The notes under the pieces were generated by a model, which was given only the letters and a program-made list of their open reading frames with translations, was not told the origin of the DNA and searched no databases. Of a DNA stretch of 64,000 nt, positions 34,221-46,233 are shown one piece after another (position 1 is the first letter of the stretch; each line of letters opens with the position of its first letter). The position numbers and the translations under genes were made by a program. This stretch comes from CBDDIP01 sp965279405. GTDB taxonomy: Bacteria > Actinomycetota > Acidimicrobiia > Acidimicrobiales > Ilumatobacteraceae. The stretch is taken from positions 4,774,001-4,838,000 of the forward strand of contig OZ257157.1 of assembly GCA_965279405.1 (NCBI GenBank), in the 5' to 3' direction.

Positions 34221-35501
34221 TCACTCCTCTTCGAGGAACTCTTTGAGGCGTTGGCTGCGCATGGGGTGGCGCAGCTTGGCGAGGGTCTTGGCCTCGATCT
34301 GGCGGATGCGCTCGCGGGTGACGCCGAACTCCTTGCCGACGTCCTCCAGCGTGCGGGCCTGACCGTCATCGAGACCGAAGCGCTTGCGGACGATCTCCTG
34401 CTCGCGCTCGCTCAGCTCGCCGAGCGCCTCCTCGACCGCTTGCGTCAGCATCCGCTTCGTGGCCATGTCGGCCGGCGCGTCGACGCTGAGGTCTTCGATG
34501 AAGTCGGCGAGGTTGGAGTCGTCCTCCTCCCCGACCGGCGAATCGAGCGACAGCGGATCCAGCGAGATGCGCAGGATCTCGCGGATGCGATCGGGCGGGA
34601 GACCGCAACGATCGGCCAGCTCGTCGAGCGTCGGCTCGCGCTCGAGCTCCTGGTGCATCTGGCGCTGCGTGCGCAGCACTCGGTTCATGCTCTCCACCAT
34701 GTGCACGGGGATGCGAATGGTGCGCGCCTGATCGGCGATGGAGCGGGTGATCGCCTGGCGGATCCACCACGTGGCGTAGGTGGAGAACTTGAAGCCCTTG
34801 GTGTGATCGAACTTGTCGACCGCACGCATCAACCCGAGGTTGCCCTCCTGGATGAGATCGAGGAACTGCATGCCGCGGCCGCTGTAACGCTTGGCGATGC
34901 TGACCACGAGTCGCAGGTTGGCCTGGATCAGCTCGCTCTTGGCTCGCTGGCCGGCCTGCACCGTGCGCATCATGCGCCGCTGCGCCATCGCCTCGAGCGC
35001 CTGCCCGTCGAGCAGCGCGGCATCGAGCTGCGCGGCTGCCGTGTGACCGTCCTCGATGGCCTGTGCGAGGCGGCGCTCGTCGTCGGGCAGCAGGAGGTCG
35101 ACGCGCCCGATCTCCTTCAGGTACATGCGCACCGTGTCGCCACCGCTGAGGTCGCCGACGCTCCCCATTCGCTCCGATCGGCGACGACGCCGACGGGCGA
35201 GGATGCCCTCGGTGTCCTCCACCGCAAGCGGGGTGGTCGGCACGACCGTGCCCGTGGCTGGCGTTTCGTCGAGCACCTCCTCGACGTCGTCGTCGATGCT
35301 GATGCCACGAGCCGAGATCTCCGTGGTGACCTCGGCGAGCACGTCGCCGGTGAGCTCGACCTGACGGAGCACGTGGGTGATCTCTTCGGCGTGGAGCACG
35401 CCTTGTGTCGAGCCGCGCGTCAGGAGGGCTTGCCATTCCACGGCATCGACCCCATCGAACGGCGTCGGTTGCGCCGCTGCGTCAGCTGCACTTTGGCTCA
35501 C
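34221..35501 (-). CDS. rpoD: Primary RNA polymerase sigma factor
   Basis: The 426-residue sigma-70 factor contains region 1.2 (DTVRMYLKEIGRVDLL), region 2 (SIAKRYSGRGMQFLDLIQEG and FSTYATWWIRQAI), region 3 (RIPVHMVESMNR) and region 4 with RTLEDVGKEFGVTRERIRQIE. The complete set and length mark it as the vegetative sigma or a close group-2 paralogue. The N-terminal 100 residues are acidic and poorly conserved. The GTG start overlaps the dnaG stop (GTGA), giving a dnaG-rpoD operon reminiscent of the classical macromolecular synthesis operon, here without rpsU. Confidence 0.9.
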   Translation of the reverse strand: MSQSAADAAAQPTPFDGVDAVEWQALLTRGSTQGVLHAEEITHVLRQVELTGDVLAEVTTEISARGISIDDDVEEVLDETPATGTVVPTTPLAVEDTEGILARRRRRRSERMGSVGDLSGGDTVRMYLKEIGRVDLLLPDDERRLAQAIEDGHTAAAQLDAALLDGQALEAMAQRRMMRTVQAGQRAKSELIQANLRLVVSIAKRYSGRGMQFLDLIQEGNLGLMRAVDKFDHTKGFKFSTYATWWIRQAITRSIADQARTIRIPVHMVESMNRVLRTQRQMHQELEREPTLDELADRCGLPPDRIREILRISLDPLSLDSPVGEEDDSNLADFIEDLSVDAPADMATKRMLTQAVEEALGELSEREQEIVRKRFGLDDGQARTLEDVGKEFGVTRERIRQIEAKTLAKLRHPMRSQRLKEFLEEE

Positions 35502-37243
35502 TCGCGCTCCTCGTAACGCCGCTGCAGCCACCCTAGCAATGCCTCTGCCGCGTCTCCGCCCGCGATCGGATCGTCCAACTGGTGCAGACGACGCCGCGCC
35601 TCCGCGTCCTCCGGGTTCTCCGCACCGTCGGTCATCCGCACGTGGTGAGCGAGCTCGCGACGCACCGCTGCGGACAGCAAGCTGCGCGCCTCGACCGTCG
35701 GATCGGCGTCGAGATCGGCAACCGCGGCGCGCTCCAACAGCTCGCGCGCGTCGGGGTCGGCGAGCTCGAGCGCGGCGTCGAGCACGCCATGCGCGTCGGC
35801 CAACGCGAGGAAGGCGCGACGTGACAGCTCGTCGGAGAACAACGGCTCGACGAGCCACGGAGCGATGTCGTCCCAACGCTGCAGCAGCAGCGCGACGGCG
35901 ACGAACTCGGCGTTCTCCGAGGTGCCGACGCGACGGGTGGGAGCGACGCGCACCGACGGGCGCGAGTTGCGCTGCTGGGCGATGCGCACCAGCTGCTCCA
36001 CGGGCAGCCCGACGTGCGCCGCAACCTGGCCGGCGTACAGCGTGCGCACGTTGGCGTCAGGGTGCTCGTTGACCACCGCCATCGCGTGCTCGGCGACGCG
36101 AGCCTTCTCCTCCGGCGAGCGCAGCGGCTTGCCGGTCATCTCCCGCTGCAGCCGGAAGCCGAGGAACGGCAACGCGCCGTCCACCGCGGCGCGCAGCGAA
36201 TCCGGCGCGCTGACGCTGAGCTCGCCGGGATCCTTCCCGTCGGGAAAGCGGGCCACGCTGACCTGCACCTGGTAGCGCTGCTCCCACTCGTAGAAGCGGG
36301 CCGCCGCACCCTGCCCGGCGGCATCGGCGTCGAAGGCCAGCACGACGCGGCTGGCGAAGCGCTTGAGCATGCGCACGTGCTCCTCGGTGAGCGCGGTGCC
36401 ACACGTGGCCACGGCGATCGGCACGCCGGCTCGGTGGAAGCCGATGACGTCGGTGTACCCCTCGCACACCACCACCTGATCGGCCTTGACGATGTCGTTC
36501 TTCGCCCAGTTCAACCCGTACAGCGTCTTCGACTTGGCGTAGATCGGCGTCTCCGACGAGTTCTTGTACTTCGCCGGATCGGTGGAGCCCGGCAGGATGC
36601 GCCCACCCAGCGCCACGGGGTCGCCCGACTCGGTGTAGATCGGGAACAGCACCCGCGCCCGGAACGAGTCCTGCATGCGGTTGCGCTTGTTGGTGAACGC
36701 CAGCCCGGTGGTGCGCAGCAGCTCCGACGGCACGCCGAGCTCGCGGCTCATCACGTCCCAGTCGTCCGGCGCCCAACCGAGCTTGAACGTGCGCGCCACG
36801 TCGCCGGACAAGCCGCGCTTGCGCAGGTAGTCGCGCGCCGCGCGCGCGTCGGGCCCGTCGAGCAGGCGATGGTGGTACCAGTCGACCGCCTTGGCCATCA
36901 CCTCGATCATCTGCTTGCGACGGCGTCGATCCTCGCTCTCGCCGCCACTGGTGTAACGCAGCTGGATGCCCACCTTGGCCGACAGCTGCTCCACCGCGGT
37001 GACGAAGTCGACGTGCTCGATCTCCTGCACGAACGTGAACACGTCACCGGCGACGCCACAGCCGAAGCACTTGTAGCGCCCGGTCTCCTCACGCACGTTG
37101 AACGACCCGCTGCGCTCGGCGTGGAACGGACACAGACCGACCCAGTTGCGGCCCGTCTTGCGCAACGCGACGTACTGCTGGATGACGTCGGTGATGGAGA
37201 TGGTGGCCTTCAGCCGCTCCAGATCCTCATCGACGATCGCCAT
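35498..37243 (-). CDS. dnaG: DNA primase
   Basis: The 581-residue protein has a zinc-ribbon domain (VGLCPFHAERSGSF and YKCFGCGVAGDVF), the RNA polymerase core ending in a TOPRIM centre (VVVCEGYTDVIGFHRAG and VVLAFDADAAG with catalytic Glu and two Asp), and a helical C-terminal region that would bind DnaB. It makes RNA primers for replication. ATG 37243 is chosen; ATG-like 37273 would add only ten residues. It is followed by rpoD with a 4-base overlap. Confidence 0.95.
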   Translation of the reverse strand: MAIVDEDLERLKATISITDVIQQYVALRKTGRNWVGLCPFHAERSGSFNVREETGRYKCFGCGVAGDVFTFVQEIEHVDFVTAVEQLSAKVGIQLRYTSGGESEDRRRRKQMIEVMAKAVDWYHHRLLDGPDARAARDYLRKRGLSGDVARTFKLGWAPDDWDVMSRELGVPSELLRTTGLAFTNKRNRMQDSFRARVLFPIYTESGDPVALGGRILPGSTDPAKYKNSSETPIYAKSKTLYGLNWAKNDIVKADQVVVCEGYTDVIGFHRAGVPIAVATCGTALTEEHVRMLKRFASRVVLAFDADAAGQGAAARFYEWEQRYQVQVSVARFPDGKDPGELSVSAPDSLRAAVDGALPFLGFRLQREMTGKPLRSPEEKARVAEHAMAVVNEHPDANVRTLYAGQVAAHVGLPVEQLVRIAQQRNSRPSVRVAPTRRVGTSENAEFVAVALLLQRWDDIAPWLVEPLFSDELSRRAFLALADAHGVLDAALELADPDARELLERAAVADLDADPTVEARSLLSAAVRRELAHHVRMTDGAENPEDAEARRRLHQLDDPIAGGDAAEALLGWLQRRYEERE

Positions 37244-37290
37244 GCCCGGCACCTTAGCGATGGGCTGTGACAACGCTCCCCGGCGTCAGA

Positions 37291-38298
37291 TCAGCGTTCG
37301 TCGGCCGGTGGCAGCGGTTCGGGTGCCCGATGCGATTGGTCGACACCGCGCGTCGCCTTCAGCGAGAAGACCACCGATGCCGTCAGCACGAGGGCGATCA
37401 CGAGCAGCGAGATCGGCGTGGGGATGTGGTACCAGTTGCGCGCCTCGAGGATCATCTTGATGCCGACGAAGGCGAGGATGATCGACAGGCCCTGTTGCAG
37501 GTAGCTGAACCGGGCGTGCATGTCGGCGAGCAGGAAGTACAGCGAACGCAGGCCCATGATCGCGAACGCGTTCGACGTGAAGACGATGAACTGCTCCTTG
37601 CTCACCGCGAGCACGGCGGGCACCGAGTCCACCGCGAACAGCACGTCGGTGGCTTCGATCAGCAGCAGCACGGCGAACAGCGGCGTCGCCACCAGCGCGC
37701 CCTCACGGCGGGTGAACATGTGCTGGCCGTCGATCGTGTCGGTCATCGGCACGACCTTGCGCACCGCCTTCAGGAACCGGCTCTTCGACGGGTCGACCGC
37801 ATCACCGTCCGAGGTCAGCAGGCGCACCGCGGTGAACAGCAGGAAGCCACCGAACACGAACAGCAGCCACTCGAAGCGCTCGATCAACGCCACCCCGGCG
37901 AAGATGAACCCGGCGCGCAGCACGAGCGCGCCGAACACGCCCCAGAACAGCACGCGTCGCTGGTACTTCGCCGGCACGGCGAAGTAGGTGAGCACCAGCG
38001 CCCACACGAACACGTTGTCGATCGACAGGCTGTACTCGATGAGGTAGCCGCTGAACCACTCGCCGCCCGCTGCGTGGCCGAACGACGCCCACACGACGAA
38101 TCCGAAGCTGACGCCGACGATGACCCAGCCGATGGTCTCGACTGCTGCGCGACGAACCGTCGGCGCGTGCGGCGTGCGGTTGAGCACGAGGATGTCGAGC
38201 AGCAACAACGCGACGATGACACCCAGGGTCGCGCCCCAGGCCCAGCCCGGGACGTCGATGTCGACGAAGTTGGAGCGTCCGGAGGACTCGGCGATCAC
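37291..38298 (-). CDS. TerC-family integral membrane protein
   Basis: The 335-residue protein has about eight helices and both TerC hallmark acidic segments: EYSLSIDNVFVWALVLTYF and EATDVLFAVDSVPAVLAVS. TerC proteins are linked to metal-ion (often manganese) export to exoenzymes and to tellurite resistance in some hosts; no ter gene cluster is nearby. GTG 38298 lies 13 bases after the ppdK stop, suggesting co-transcription with it. A basic, Pro-rich tail follows the last helix. Confidence 0.85.
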   Translation of the reverse strand: MIAESSGRSNFVDIDVPGWAWGATLGVIVALLLLDILVLNRTPHAPTVRRAAVETIGWVIVGVSFGFVVWASFGHAAGGEWFSGYLIEYSLSIDNVFVWALVLTYFAVPAKYQRRVLFWGVFGALVLRAGFIFAGVALIERFEWLLFVFGGFLLFTAVRLLTSDGDAVDPSKSRFLKAVRKVVPMTDTIDGQHMFTRREGALVATPLFAVLLLIEATDVLFAVDSVPAVLAVSKEQFIVFTSNAFAIMGLRSLYFLLADMHARFSYLQQGLSIILAFVGIKMILEARNWYHIPTPISLLVIALVLTASVVFSLKATRGVDQSHRAPEPLPPADER

Positions 38299-38311
38299 GC
38301 CGGAAGACCGG

Positions 38312-40966
<2,655 letters not shown>

Positions 40967-41041
40967 GGGCAGCGAGTCTACGGCGCGACCGGCTCAGGTC
41001 TGCAGATCCTTCCACCACCAACCCGCATATGCTCGTGGGCA

Positions 41042-42283
41042 GTGTCTGGTGCTCCCGCGTTCCGCTTGTTCGGGTTCCCGGTGCACGTGCGCGTCGGCTT
41101 CTTGATGTTCCTCGGGCTGGTCGTGGTCGCCAACTACAACGTCGATCCGTCGTTCGCACTGTGGCTGGCGTTCTTCATGGCGTCGCTCACGCTGATCCAC
41201 GAGCTCGGTCACGCCTTCGCCGCACGGGCCACCGGTGCCAACGCCGAGATCGCCCTCGACTTCTTCTACGGCTACGCCGCGTTCACCCCGACGCGTCAGC
41301 TCAAGCCGTGGGAGCGCGCCGGGATCTCACTTGCCGGCCCGGCAACGCAGATCGTCCTGGCGTGCGTCGTGCTGCTCCTGTTGAAGGTCAACCCGCTCGA
41401 CATCGAGGCGGTCCGCGCCAGCTCGCACGCAGCCCGAGCGCTGTACTGGGCCGGCCCGGTGATCGGCTTGTTCAACCTCATCCCGGTGCTGCCCTTCGAC
41501 GGCGGCAACGTGGTGATGGCCGGCATCGACAAGATCATCCCCGGCCGTTCGCGCATCGTGATGCTGTGGTTCAGCGTCGTCGTCACCGTCGGGGCGATGA
41601 TCGCCGTCGTCGCCTTCGGCTCGCGTGAGCTCAGCGGTCTGCTCATCTTCGGTGCCATCCCGCTGATCGCCCAGCTGCAGATGCTGAGGGCGCACACCGA
41701 CTTCAAGAAGCGCCGGACGATCCCTGCGGCAACCTCGCTGTTCGCGGCGGCCGAAGCGGTCGGCTGGCAGACGCTCAACCCGAACCAGTTCGCCGGTGGC
41801 CAGCAGAGCAGCCCGTGGCTGCGCGCGCACATCGCGCTCGACAACGGCGACTCGATCGGCGCTCGCCAGATCCTGCTCGACGACTTCGACAACCACGACA
41901 CACCGACGTGGTGGCCACCCGACACCGCACCGGTCACGGCACTGAACACGCTCGTCAACCTGCTGCCCACGCCGCTGCCGATCGGCCACCCGTACAGCGA
42001 GTACGTGCTGTCGGGCGTGCTGCTGCAGATCGGCCGCCACCGCGAGGCAGCGATGTACGCCGCCGACGCCTACGGTCGAACCCGGTCGCCGATGCTGGCC
42101 GTCAACGTCGCACGTGGCGCCGCCGCGCTCTCCGATCGGGCCACCGCCCTGGCGTGGCTGCGCACCGCGGTGACGGTGCACGCACCGAGCGACACCGTCC
42201 TCAACACCGTGATGCACGCGCCCGAGTTCGAGCGCATGCGCGACGACCCGCAGTTCGCCTTCCTCCTCGATCCCGCCGCCTGA
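41042..42283 (+). CDS. M50-family membrane metalloprotease (site-2 protease-like) with helical-repeat C-terminus
   Basis: The 413-residue protein has membrane helices carrying the zinc motif HELGH (53-57) and, later, NLIPVLPFDGGNVV, whose Asp completes the metal site: the S2P/rhomboid-type M50 arrangement. About 170 C-terminal residues are soluble and look like TPR-type helices (VLLQIGRHREAAMYAADAYGR and ALAWLRTAVTVHAP). It could cut membrane-bound regulators, for example anti-sigma factors, but the substrate is unknown. The GTG start lies 75 bases from divergent ppdK. Confidence 0.85.
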   Translation: MSGAPAFRLFGFPVHVRVGFLMFLGLVVVANYNVDPSFALWLAFFMASLTLIHELGHAFAARATGANAEIALDFFYGYAAFTPTRQLKPWERAGISLAGPATQIVLACVVLLLLKVNPLDIEAVRASSHAARALYWAGPVIGLFNLIPVLPFDGGNVVMAGIDKIIPGRSRIVMLWFSVVVTVGAMIAVVAFGSRELSGLLIFGAIPLIAQLQMLRAHTDFKKRRTIPAATSLFAAAEAVGWQTLNPNQFAGGQQSSPWLRAHIALDNGDSIGARQILLDDFDNHDTPTWWPPDTAPVTALNTLVNLLPTPLPIGHPYSEYVLSGVLLQIGRHREAAMYAADAYGRTRSPMLAVNVARGAAALSDRATALAWLRTAVTVHAPSDTVLNTVMHAPEFERMRDDPQFAFLLDPAA

Positions 42284-42309
42284 ACCTCAGGCTGCAGCGT
42301 TCGGGCCGC

Positions 42310-42666
42310 TCAGTCCAGCACCTGCTTCGCCAGCGTCTTGGGGGCGATGAGGCAGTAGCTCGTTCGCACGAGCTCTTCGACCTCCGTCCAGTCGATCGGC
42401 GCGCTCGTCAGGTCCATGCGCACCCAGCCGCCGCGGGCGAGGTAGGGCGCCGGCGAGAAGCGGGTGTCACCGTGCAGCGCGGGGAGCTCGGCCGGATCGG
42501 CCTTCACCGTCAGCGATCCTCCGCCGCCGGGAAAGCAGAAGATCTTCTTGCGCACGCGGAAGTTGATGTCGTCCCACGTCAGCTCTTCGGTGGCCTCCGG
42601 CAGGGCCAGCGCGATCGTGCGGATGTGGTCGAGGTTCTTGCGCAGCTGCGCAGGCGTCGCTGCCAT
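42310..42666 (-). CDS. MmcQ/YjbR family protein
   Basis: The 118-residue protein fits MmcQ/YjbR: IRTIALALPEATEELTWDDINFRVRKKIFCF (in parts), then SLTVKADPAELPAL and GGWVRMDLTSAPIDWTEVEELVRTSYCLIAPK. The fold resembles a small DNA-binding-like scaffold, but the function is unknown. It sits 4 bases from the YgfZ gene's 3' end and shares its strand. Confidence 0.85.
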   Translation of the reverse strand: MAATPAQLRKNLDHIRTIALALPEATEELTWDDINFRVRKKIFCFPGGGGSLTVKADPAELPALHGDTRFSPAPYLARGGWVRMDLTSAPIDWTEVEELVRTSYCLIAPKTLAKQVLD

Positions 42667-42670
42667 CGCC

Positions 42671-43396
42671 TCAGTGTGTCACGGAGGCACGGCGCACCGA
42701 GGCGAGCGCTGCGGTGCCTTGCACCGAGGTGACCGTTGCCGCGTGTCCGTCGACCTCGATCGAGTCACCGACCGCGGTTCCGGCCGGCACGTCGATGCGC
42801 CGGACGTGGCGCGGCGCCGACGAACCACGGCTGTCCATCCGCTCGACGAGCTCCTGACCCGGGTAGCAGCCCTTGGTGAAGCTGACCGCGGCATCGACCA
42901 CACCGGTCTCCGCGGGGATGGTCTCGCCGGGCACGATCTCGGCGCCCATGCGCGGCCACGCTGCATCGATGCGCAGCGCCTCGAGCTCGCTCGCGCTCCC
43001 CTGCTCGATGCCGTCCGGCGGCTGCACGTCGGGCCCGATCAGGTCGTACCCCTCGCCCCAGGTCGAGCGTCCCTCGCCGGATGCGCCGCGCACGGCGATG
43101 CTGCGCCAGTCGCGGTCCTCGATCTCGGCCTTCACGCGGATCTTGAAGCGGTTCAGTCGCGCCTTCAGCACGTCGCCGAAGCCGGCGTCGGTGTCGAGCA
43201 CGAACTCGTCCTCACCGCGCCGCCAGACGCGCAGCAGCACGTCCACCTTGCCCGTCGGCTGCAGCAGGAACGACCACTGGCTGTCGCCGACGGGGAGGCC
43301 GCGCAGGTCGTTGGACAGCTGCGACTGGAGGTAGCTGGAGGCGTCGGGGCCGATGATGGCCACCACGTCGCGGGGATCGTCGAACCACTGTGCCAT
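42671..43396 (-). CDS. YgfZ/GcvT-domain folate-binding protein
   Basis: The 241-residue protein has the GcvT-like fold with the YgfZ signature KGCYPGQELVERM, including the family cysteine. YgfZ proteins use folate to support iron-sulfur cluster enzymes. The N-terminal AIIGPDASSYLQSQLSNDL fits the family. It precedes the YjbR gene and is divergent from the membrane protein gene at 43455. Confidence 0.85.
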   Translation of the reverse strand: MAQWFDDPRDVVAIIGPDASSYLQSQLSNDLRGLPVGDSQWSFLLQPTGKVDVLLRVWRRGEDEFVLDTDAGFGDVLKARLNRFKIRVKAEIEDRDWRSIAVRGASGEGRSTWGEGYDLIGPDVQPPDGIEQGSASELEALRIDAAWPRMGAEIVPGETIPAETGVVDAAVSFTKGCYPGQELVERMDSRGSSAPRHVRRIDVPAGTAVGDSIEVDGHAATVTSVQGTAALASVRRASVTH

Positions 43397-43454
43397 GCGG
43401 CCAGTGTCGCAGCATCCCGTCGCTCATCCCACCCGGCGGTGACACACTGAACGC

Positions 43455-43985
43455 ATGGCAGACATCGAGCGGCTCGCCACGCAGGCGTCCAGCGCACTCG
43501 GCACCACCCTCCGCCGCCTCGGCTCACTGGCGCTCGGCACGGCCGTGATCGGGGCGATCATCGGGCTGGCGACATTCGCCACCGGTCTGTGGGTCTTCGA
43601 CGGCAGCCGCACGGCGTGGATCGTCATCGGCGGGGCGCTGTGCATCATCCCGCCCGCCGCCGCCGTCATCGGTTGGTTCATGGTCAGCCGCACGGCCAAG
43701 CACGCCCCGCAGCTGCTCACCGACGTCCGCTCGCTGCTGCACACCGGTTCCAGCGCGGCGACCGCGTTGATCGATCACGACTCCGGGCAGAACCTGAACG
43801 TCACCGTGCGCTCGTTCGGTGCGTTGCGCACCGAGCTCAACCAACGCCGCAAGGACCTGCCCGCGCTGTGGGCGGGCGTGCGGGCGATCACGTCCGTGCC
43901 GGGGCTGGCGGCCGTCGCCGTGCTCGGGATGCTCGCCGTCGGCGCGCTCGGCACCGTGCTTCTCATCGCCGGACTGATCGACTGA
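43455..43985 (+). CDS. Membrane protein with three predicted helices
   Basis: The 176-residue protein has helices TAVIGAIIGLATFATGLWVF, AWIVIGGALCIIPPAAAVIGWF and a C-terminal AAVAVLGMLAVGALGTVLLIAGL, with a polar region of about 60 residues before the last. Unassigned. The coding end lies inside a 12-base tandem repeat that supplies the stop codon. It precedes kynureninase by 56 bases and may share its transcript. Confidence 0.6.
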   Translation: MADIERLATQASSALGTTLRRLGSLALGTAVIGAIIGLATFATGLWVFDGSRTAWIVIGGALCIIPPAAAVIGWFMVSRTAKHAPQLLTDVRSLLHTGSSAATALIDHDSGQNLNVTVRSFGALRTELNQRRKDLPALWAGVRAITSVPGLAAVAVLGMLAVGALGTVLLIAGLID

Positions 43986-44010
43986 CTGATCGACTGACTG
44001 ATCGACTGAC
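43972..44010 (+). repeat. 12-base tandem repeat at the stop of the membrane protein gene
   Basis: Three exact copies of GACTGATCGACT (plus GAC) span the stop codon. In frame each unit reads Leu-Ile-Asp-stop, so the gene carries back-to-back stop codons. It is probably a slippage product. Confidence 0.85.
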
Positions 44011-44041
44011 AGCGGGATCGGGCCGCGGCAGACTGGCGGCA

Positions 44042-45313
44042 ATGAACACCCTCGACGCTTGCCGCGGCCTCGACGCCGCGGATCCGCTGCGCCACTGCCG
44101 CGACCTGTTCGACCTGCCCGCCGGCGTGACCTACCTCGACGGCAACTCACTCGGCGCGCTGCCGCGCACGGCCGCGGCGAGAGTCGCCGAGGTCGTGACG
44201 AACGAGTGGGGCACCGGGCTGATCCGGTCGTGGAACAGCGCCGGGTGGTTCGAGCACCCCGGTCGCCTCGGCGACAAGCTGGCGCCGCTGATCGGCGCCG
44301 CGCCCGGCGAGGTGTTCGTCACCGACAGCACGTCGATCAACGTGTTCAAGGTGCTCAGCGCGGCGATGAACCTGCAGGAGGTCGACGACCCGGAGCGGCG
44401 CGTCATCCTGTCCGAGCGGACCAACTTCCCCACCGACCTGTACATCGCCGAAGCCGCCACCCGCCGCCGTGGCTACGTGCTCGAGCTGGCCGACACCGAC
44501 AACGGTCCGGAGCAGATCCTCGACTCGCTGTCGCGCGACGTCGCTGTGCTGATGCTCACCCACGTCAATTACCGCAACGGTGCGATGTTCGACATGGCCG
44601 CGGTCACGAAGGCTGCCCACGACCTCGGCATCGTGGTCGTGTGGGACCTCGCCCACAGCGCCGGTGCCGTGCCGGTCGACCTCAACGGCTCCGGGGCCGA
44701 CTACGCCGTCGGCTGCAGCTACAAGTACCTCAACGGCGGGCCCGGCGGGCCCGCGTTCGTGTGGGCAGCGTCACGGCTGGCCGACCGCTTCTGGCAACCG
44801 CTCGCCGGGTGGTGGGGTCACGAGGCGCCGTTCGAGTTCACGCCCGACTACCGCCCCGCGCCGGGTGCGGCGCGGTACCTGTGCGGCACGCAACCGATCA
44901 TCTCGATGGCGGCGATGGAGTGCGGGCTGGACACGGTGCTCGCCGGCGCCCCGGACGGCGACATGTCGGCGCTGCGCACGAAGAGCCTGGCGTTGACCGA
45001 CCTGTTCATCGAGCTGGTCGAGGAGCGCTGCGCCGGTCTCGGGTTCACCGTCGTGACACCGCGAGAGCACCACCGTCGCGGCTCGCAGGTCAGCCTCGGC
45101 CACGAGCACGCCTACGCGATCATGCAGGCGCTCATCGCCCGCGGGATCATCGGCGACTTCCGCGCCGGTAACCCCGATCTGCTGCGCTTCGGCTTCACCC
45201 CGCTGTACATCGGCTTCGAGGACGTGTGGAACGCCGTCGACGCGATGCTCGACGTGATGACCACCGACGAGTGGCAGCGGCCGGAGTTCAACACCCGGAA
45301 CGCGGTCACATGA
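44042..45313 (+). CDS. kynU: Kynureninase
   Basis: The 423-residue PLP enzyme cleaves kynurenine to anthranilate and alanine. It shows YLDGNSLGALP near the start, TDSTSINVFKVLSAA in the cofactor domain, the Asp pair HVNYRNGAMFDM, and the Schiff-base lysine K228 in GCSYKYLNGGPGGPAFVW. It is followed by tryptophan 2,3-dioxygenase with a 4-base overlap, which defines a tryptophan degradation pair. The formamidase that links the two steps is not in the window. Anthranilate produced could feed trpE-independent tryptophan synthesis or be broken down. Confidence 0.95.
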   Translation: MNTLDACRGLDAADPLRHCRDLFDLPAGVTYLDGNSLGALPRTAAARVAEVVTNEWGTGLIRSWNSAGWFEHPGRLGDKLAPLIGAAPGEVFVTDSTSINVFKVLSAAMNLQEVDDPERRVILSERTNFPTDLYIAEAATRRRGYVLELADTDNGPEQILDSLSRDVAVLMLTHVNYRNGAMFDMAAVTKAAHDLGIVVVWDLAHSAGAVPVDLNGSGADYAVGCSYKYLNGGPGGPAFVWAASRLADRFWQPLAGWWGHEAPFEFTPDYRPAPGAARYLCGTQPIISMAAMECGLDTVLAGAPDGDMSALRTKSLALTDLFIELVEERCAGLGFTVVTPREHHRRGSQVSLGHEHAYAIMQALIARGIIGDFRAGNPDLLRFGFTPLYIGFEDVWNAVDAMLDVMTTDEWQRPEFNTRNAVT

Positions 45314-46146
45314 GCCAGCCCGACTCGGACTCGACGACCGGCGCGCAGCTCGACTTCAGCGCGTCGATGAGCTACGGCGACTACCTCGCCCTCGACGACC
45401 TGCTGTCCACACAGCACCCGCGCAGCACCGACCACAACGAGCTGCTGTTCATCATCCAGCACCAGACGAGCGAGCTGTGGATGAAGCTCGTGCTGCACGA
45501 GCTGACCGCGGCGATCGACCGCATCGCCAACGACGACCTCGCGCCGGCGTTCAAGATGCTGGCCCGTGTCAGCCGGATCATGGAGCAGCTCGTCCACGCC
45601 TGGGACGTGCTGGCCACGTTGACGCCGACGGAGTACGCCGGGATCCGTCCGTCGCTCGGCAACAGCAGCGGCTTCCAGAGCTGGCAGTACCGCTGCATCG
45701 AGTTCCGCCTCGGCAACAAGAACGCGACGATGCTGCGCCCGCACGAGCACAACCCAACGCGCCTCGCAGAGGTGACCGAAGCGTTCGAGGCGCCCTCGCT
45801 GTACGACGAGGCGCTGCGCCTGCTGGCCCGCCGCGGCTTCGACCTGCCGGCCGCCGACGTCGCACGCGACTGGACGCTGCGTCACGAGGCGAGCACGCAG
45901 GTCGAGGACGCCTGGCTGCAGATCTACCGCACCTCGGCCGACCACTGGGACCTCTACCAGCTCGCCGAAGAGCTCACCGATCTCGAGGACGCCGTGCGCC
46001 TGTGGCGCTTCCGCCACGTGAGCACCGTCGAGCGGATCATCGGCAGCAAGCCCGGCACCGGCGGCACGAGTGGGACCGGCTACCTGCGCGCCATGCTCGA
46101 CGTCGTCATGTTCCCCGAGATCTGGACCCTCCGCAGCCGCCTCTAA
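45310..46146 (+). CDS. kynA: Tryptophan 2,3-dioxygenase
   Basis: The 278-residue heme enzyme oxidises tryptophan to N-formylkynurenine. ELLFIIQHQTSELW contains the distal H51, FQSWQYR and FRLGNKN follow, and RFRHVSTVERIIGSKPGTGG holds the proximal heme ligand H236, 14 residues before T250. Length and order match bacterial TDO. The ATG overlaps the kynU stop, so product and next-step enzyme are made together. Confidence 0.95.
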   Translation: MSQPDSDSTTGAQLDFSASMSYGDYLALDDLLSTQHPRSTDHNELLFIIQHQTSELWMKLVLHELTAAIDRIANDDLAPAFKMLARVSRIMEQLVHAWDVLATLTPTEYAGIRPSLGNSSGFQSWQYRCIEFRLGNKNATMLRPHEHNPTRLAEVTEAFEAPSLYDEALRLLARRGFDLPAADVARDWTLRHEASTQVEDAWLQIYRTSADHWDLYQLAEELTDLEDAVRLWRFRHVSTVERIIGSKPGTGGTSGTGYLRAMLDVVMFPEIWTLRSRL

Positions 46147-46233
46147 CGACGTGGTCGGTCGTTCCGGGCACACCCAGAACGCAACGTTCGATTCCGGGCG
46201 TGCCCAGATCCCCGGGCGCAGTAGGTTGCGGCC

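Noticed and set aside
45310..46146. Loss of the proximal heme histidine in tryptophan 2,3-dioxygenase
   Set aside because: I first looked in IIGSKPGTGG, but the ligand lies 14 residues before the GTGG threonine; H236 is present in RFRHVSTV.
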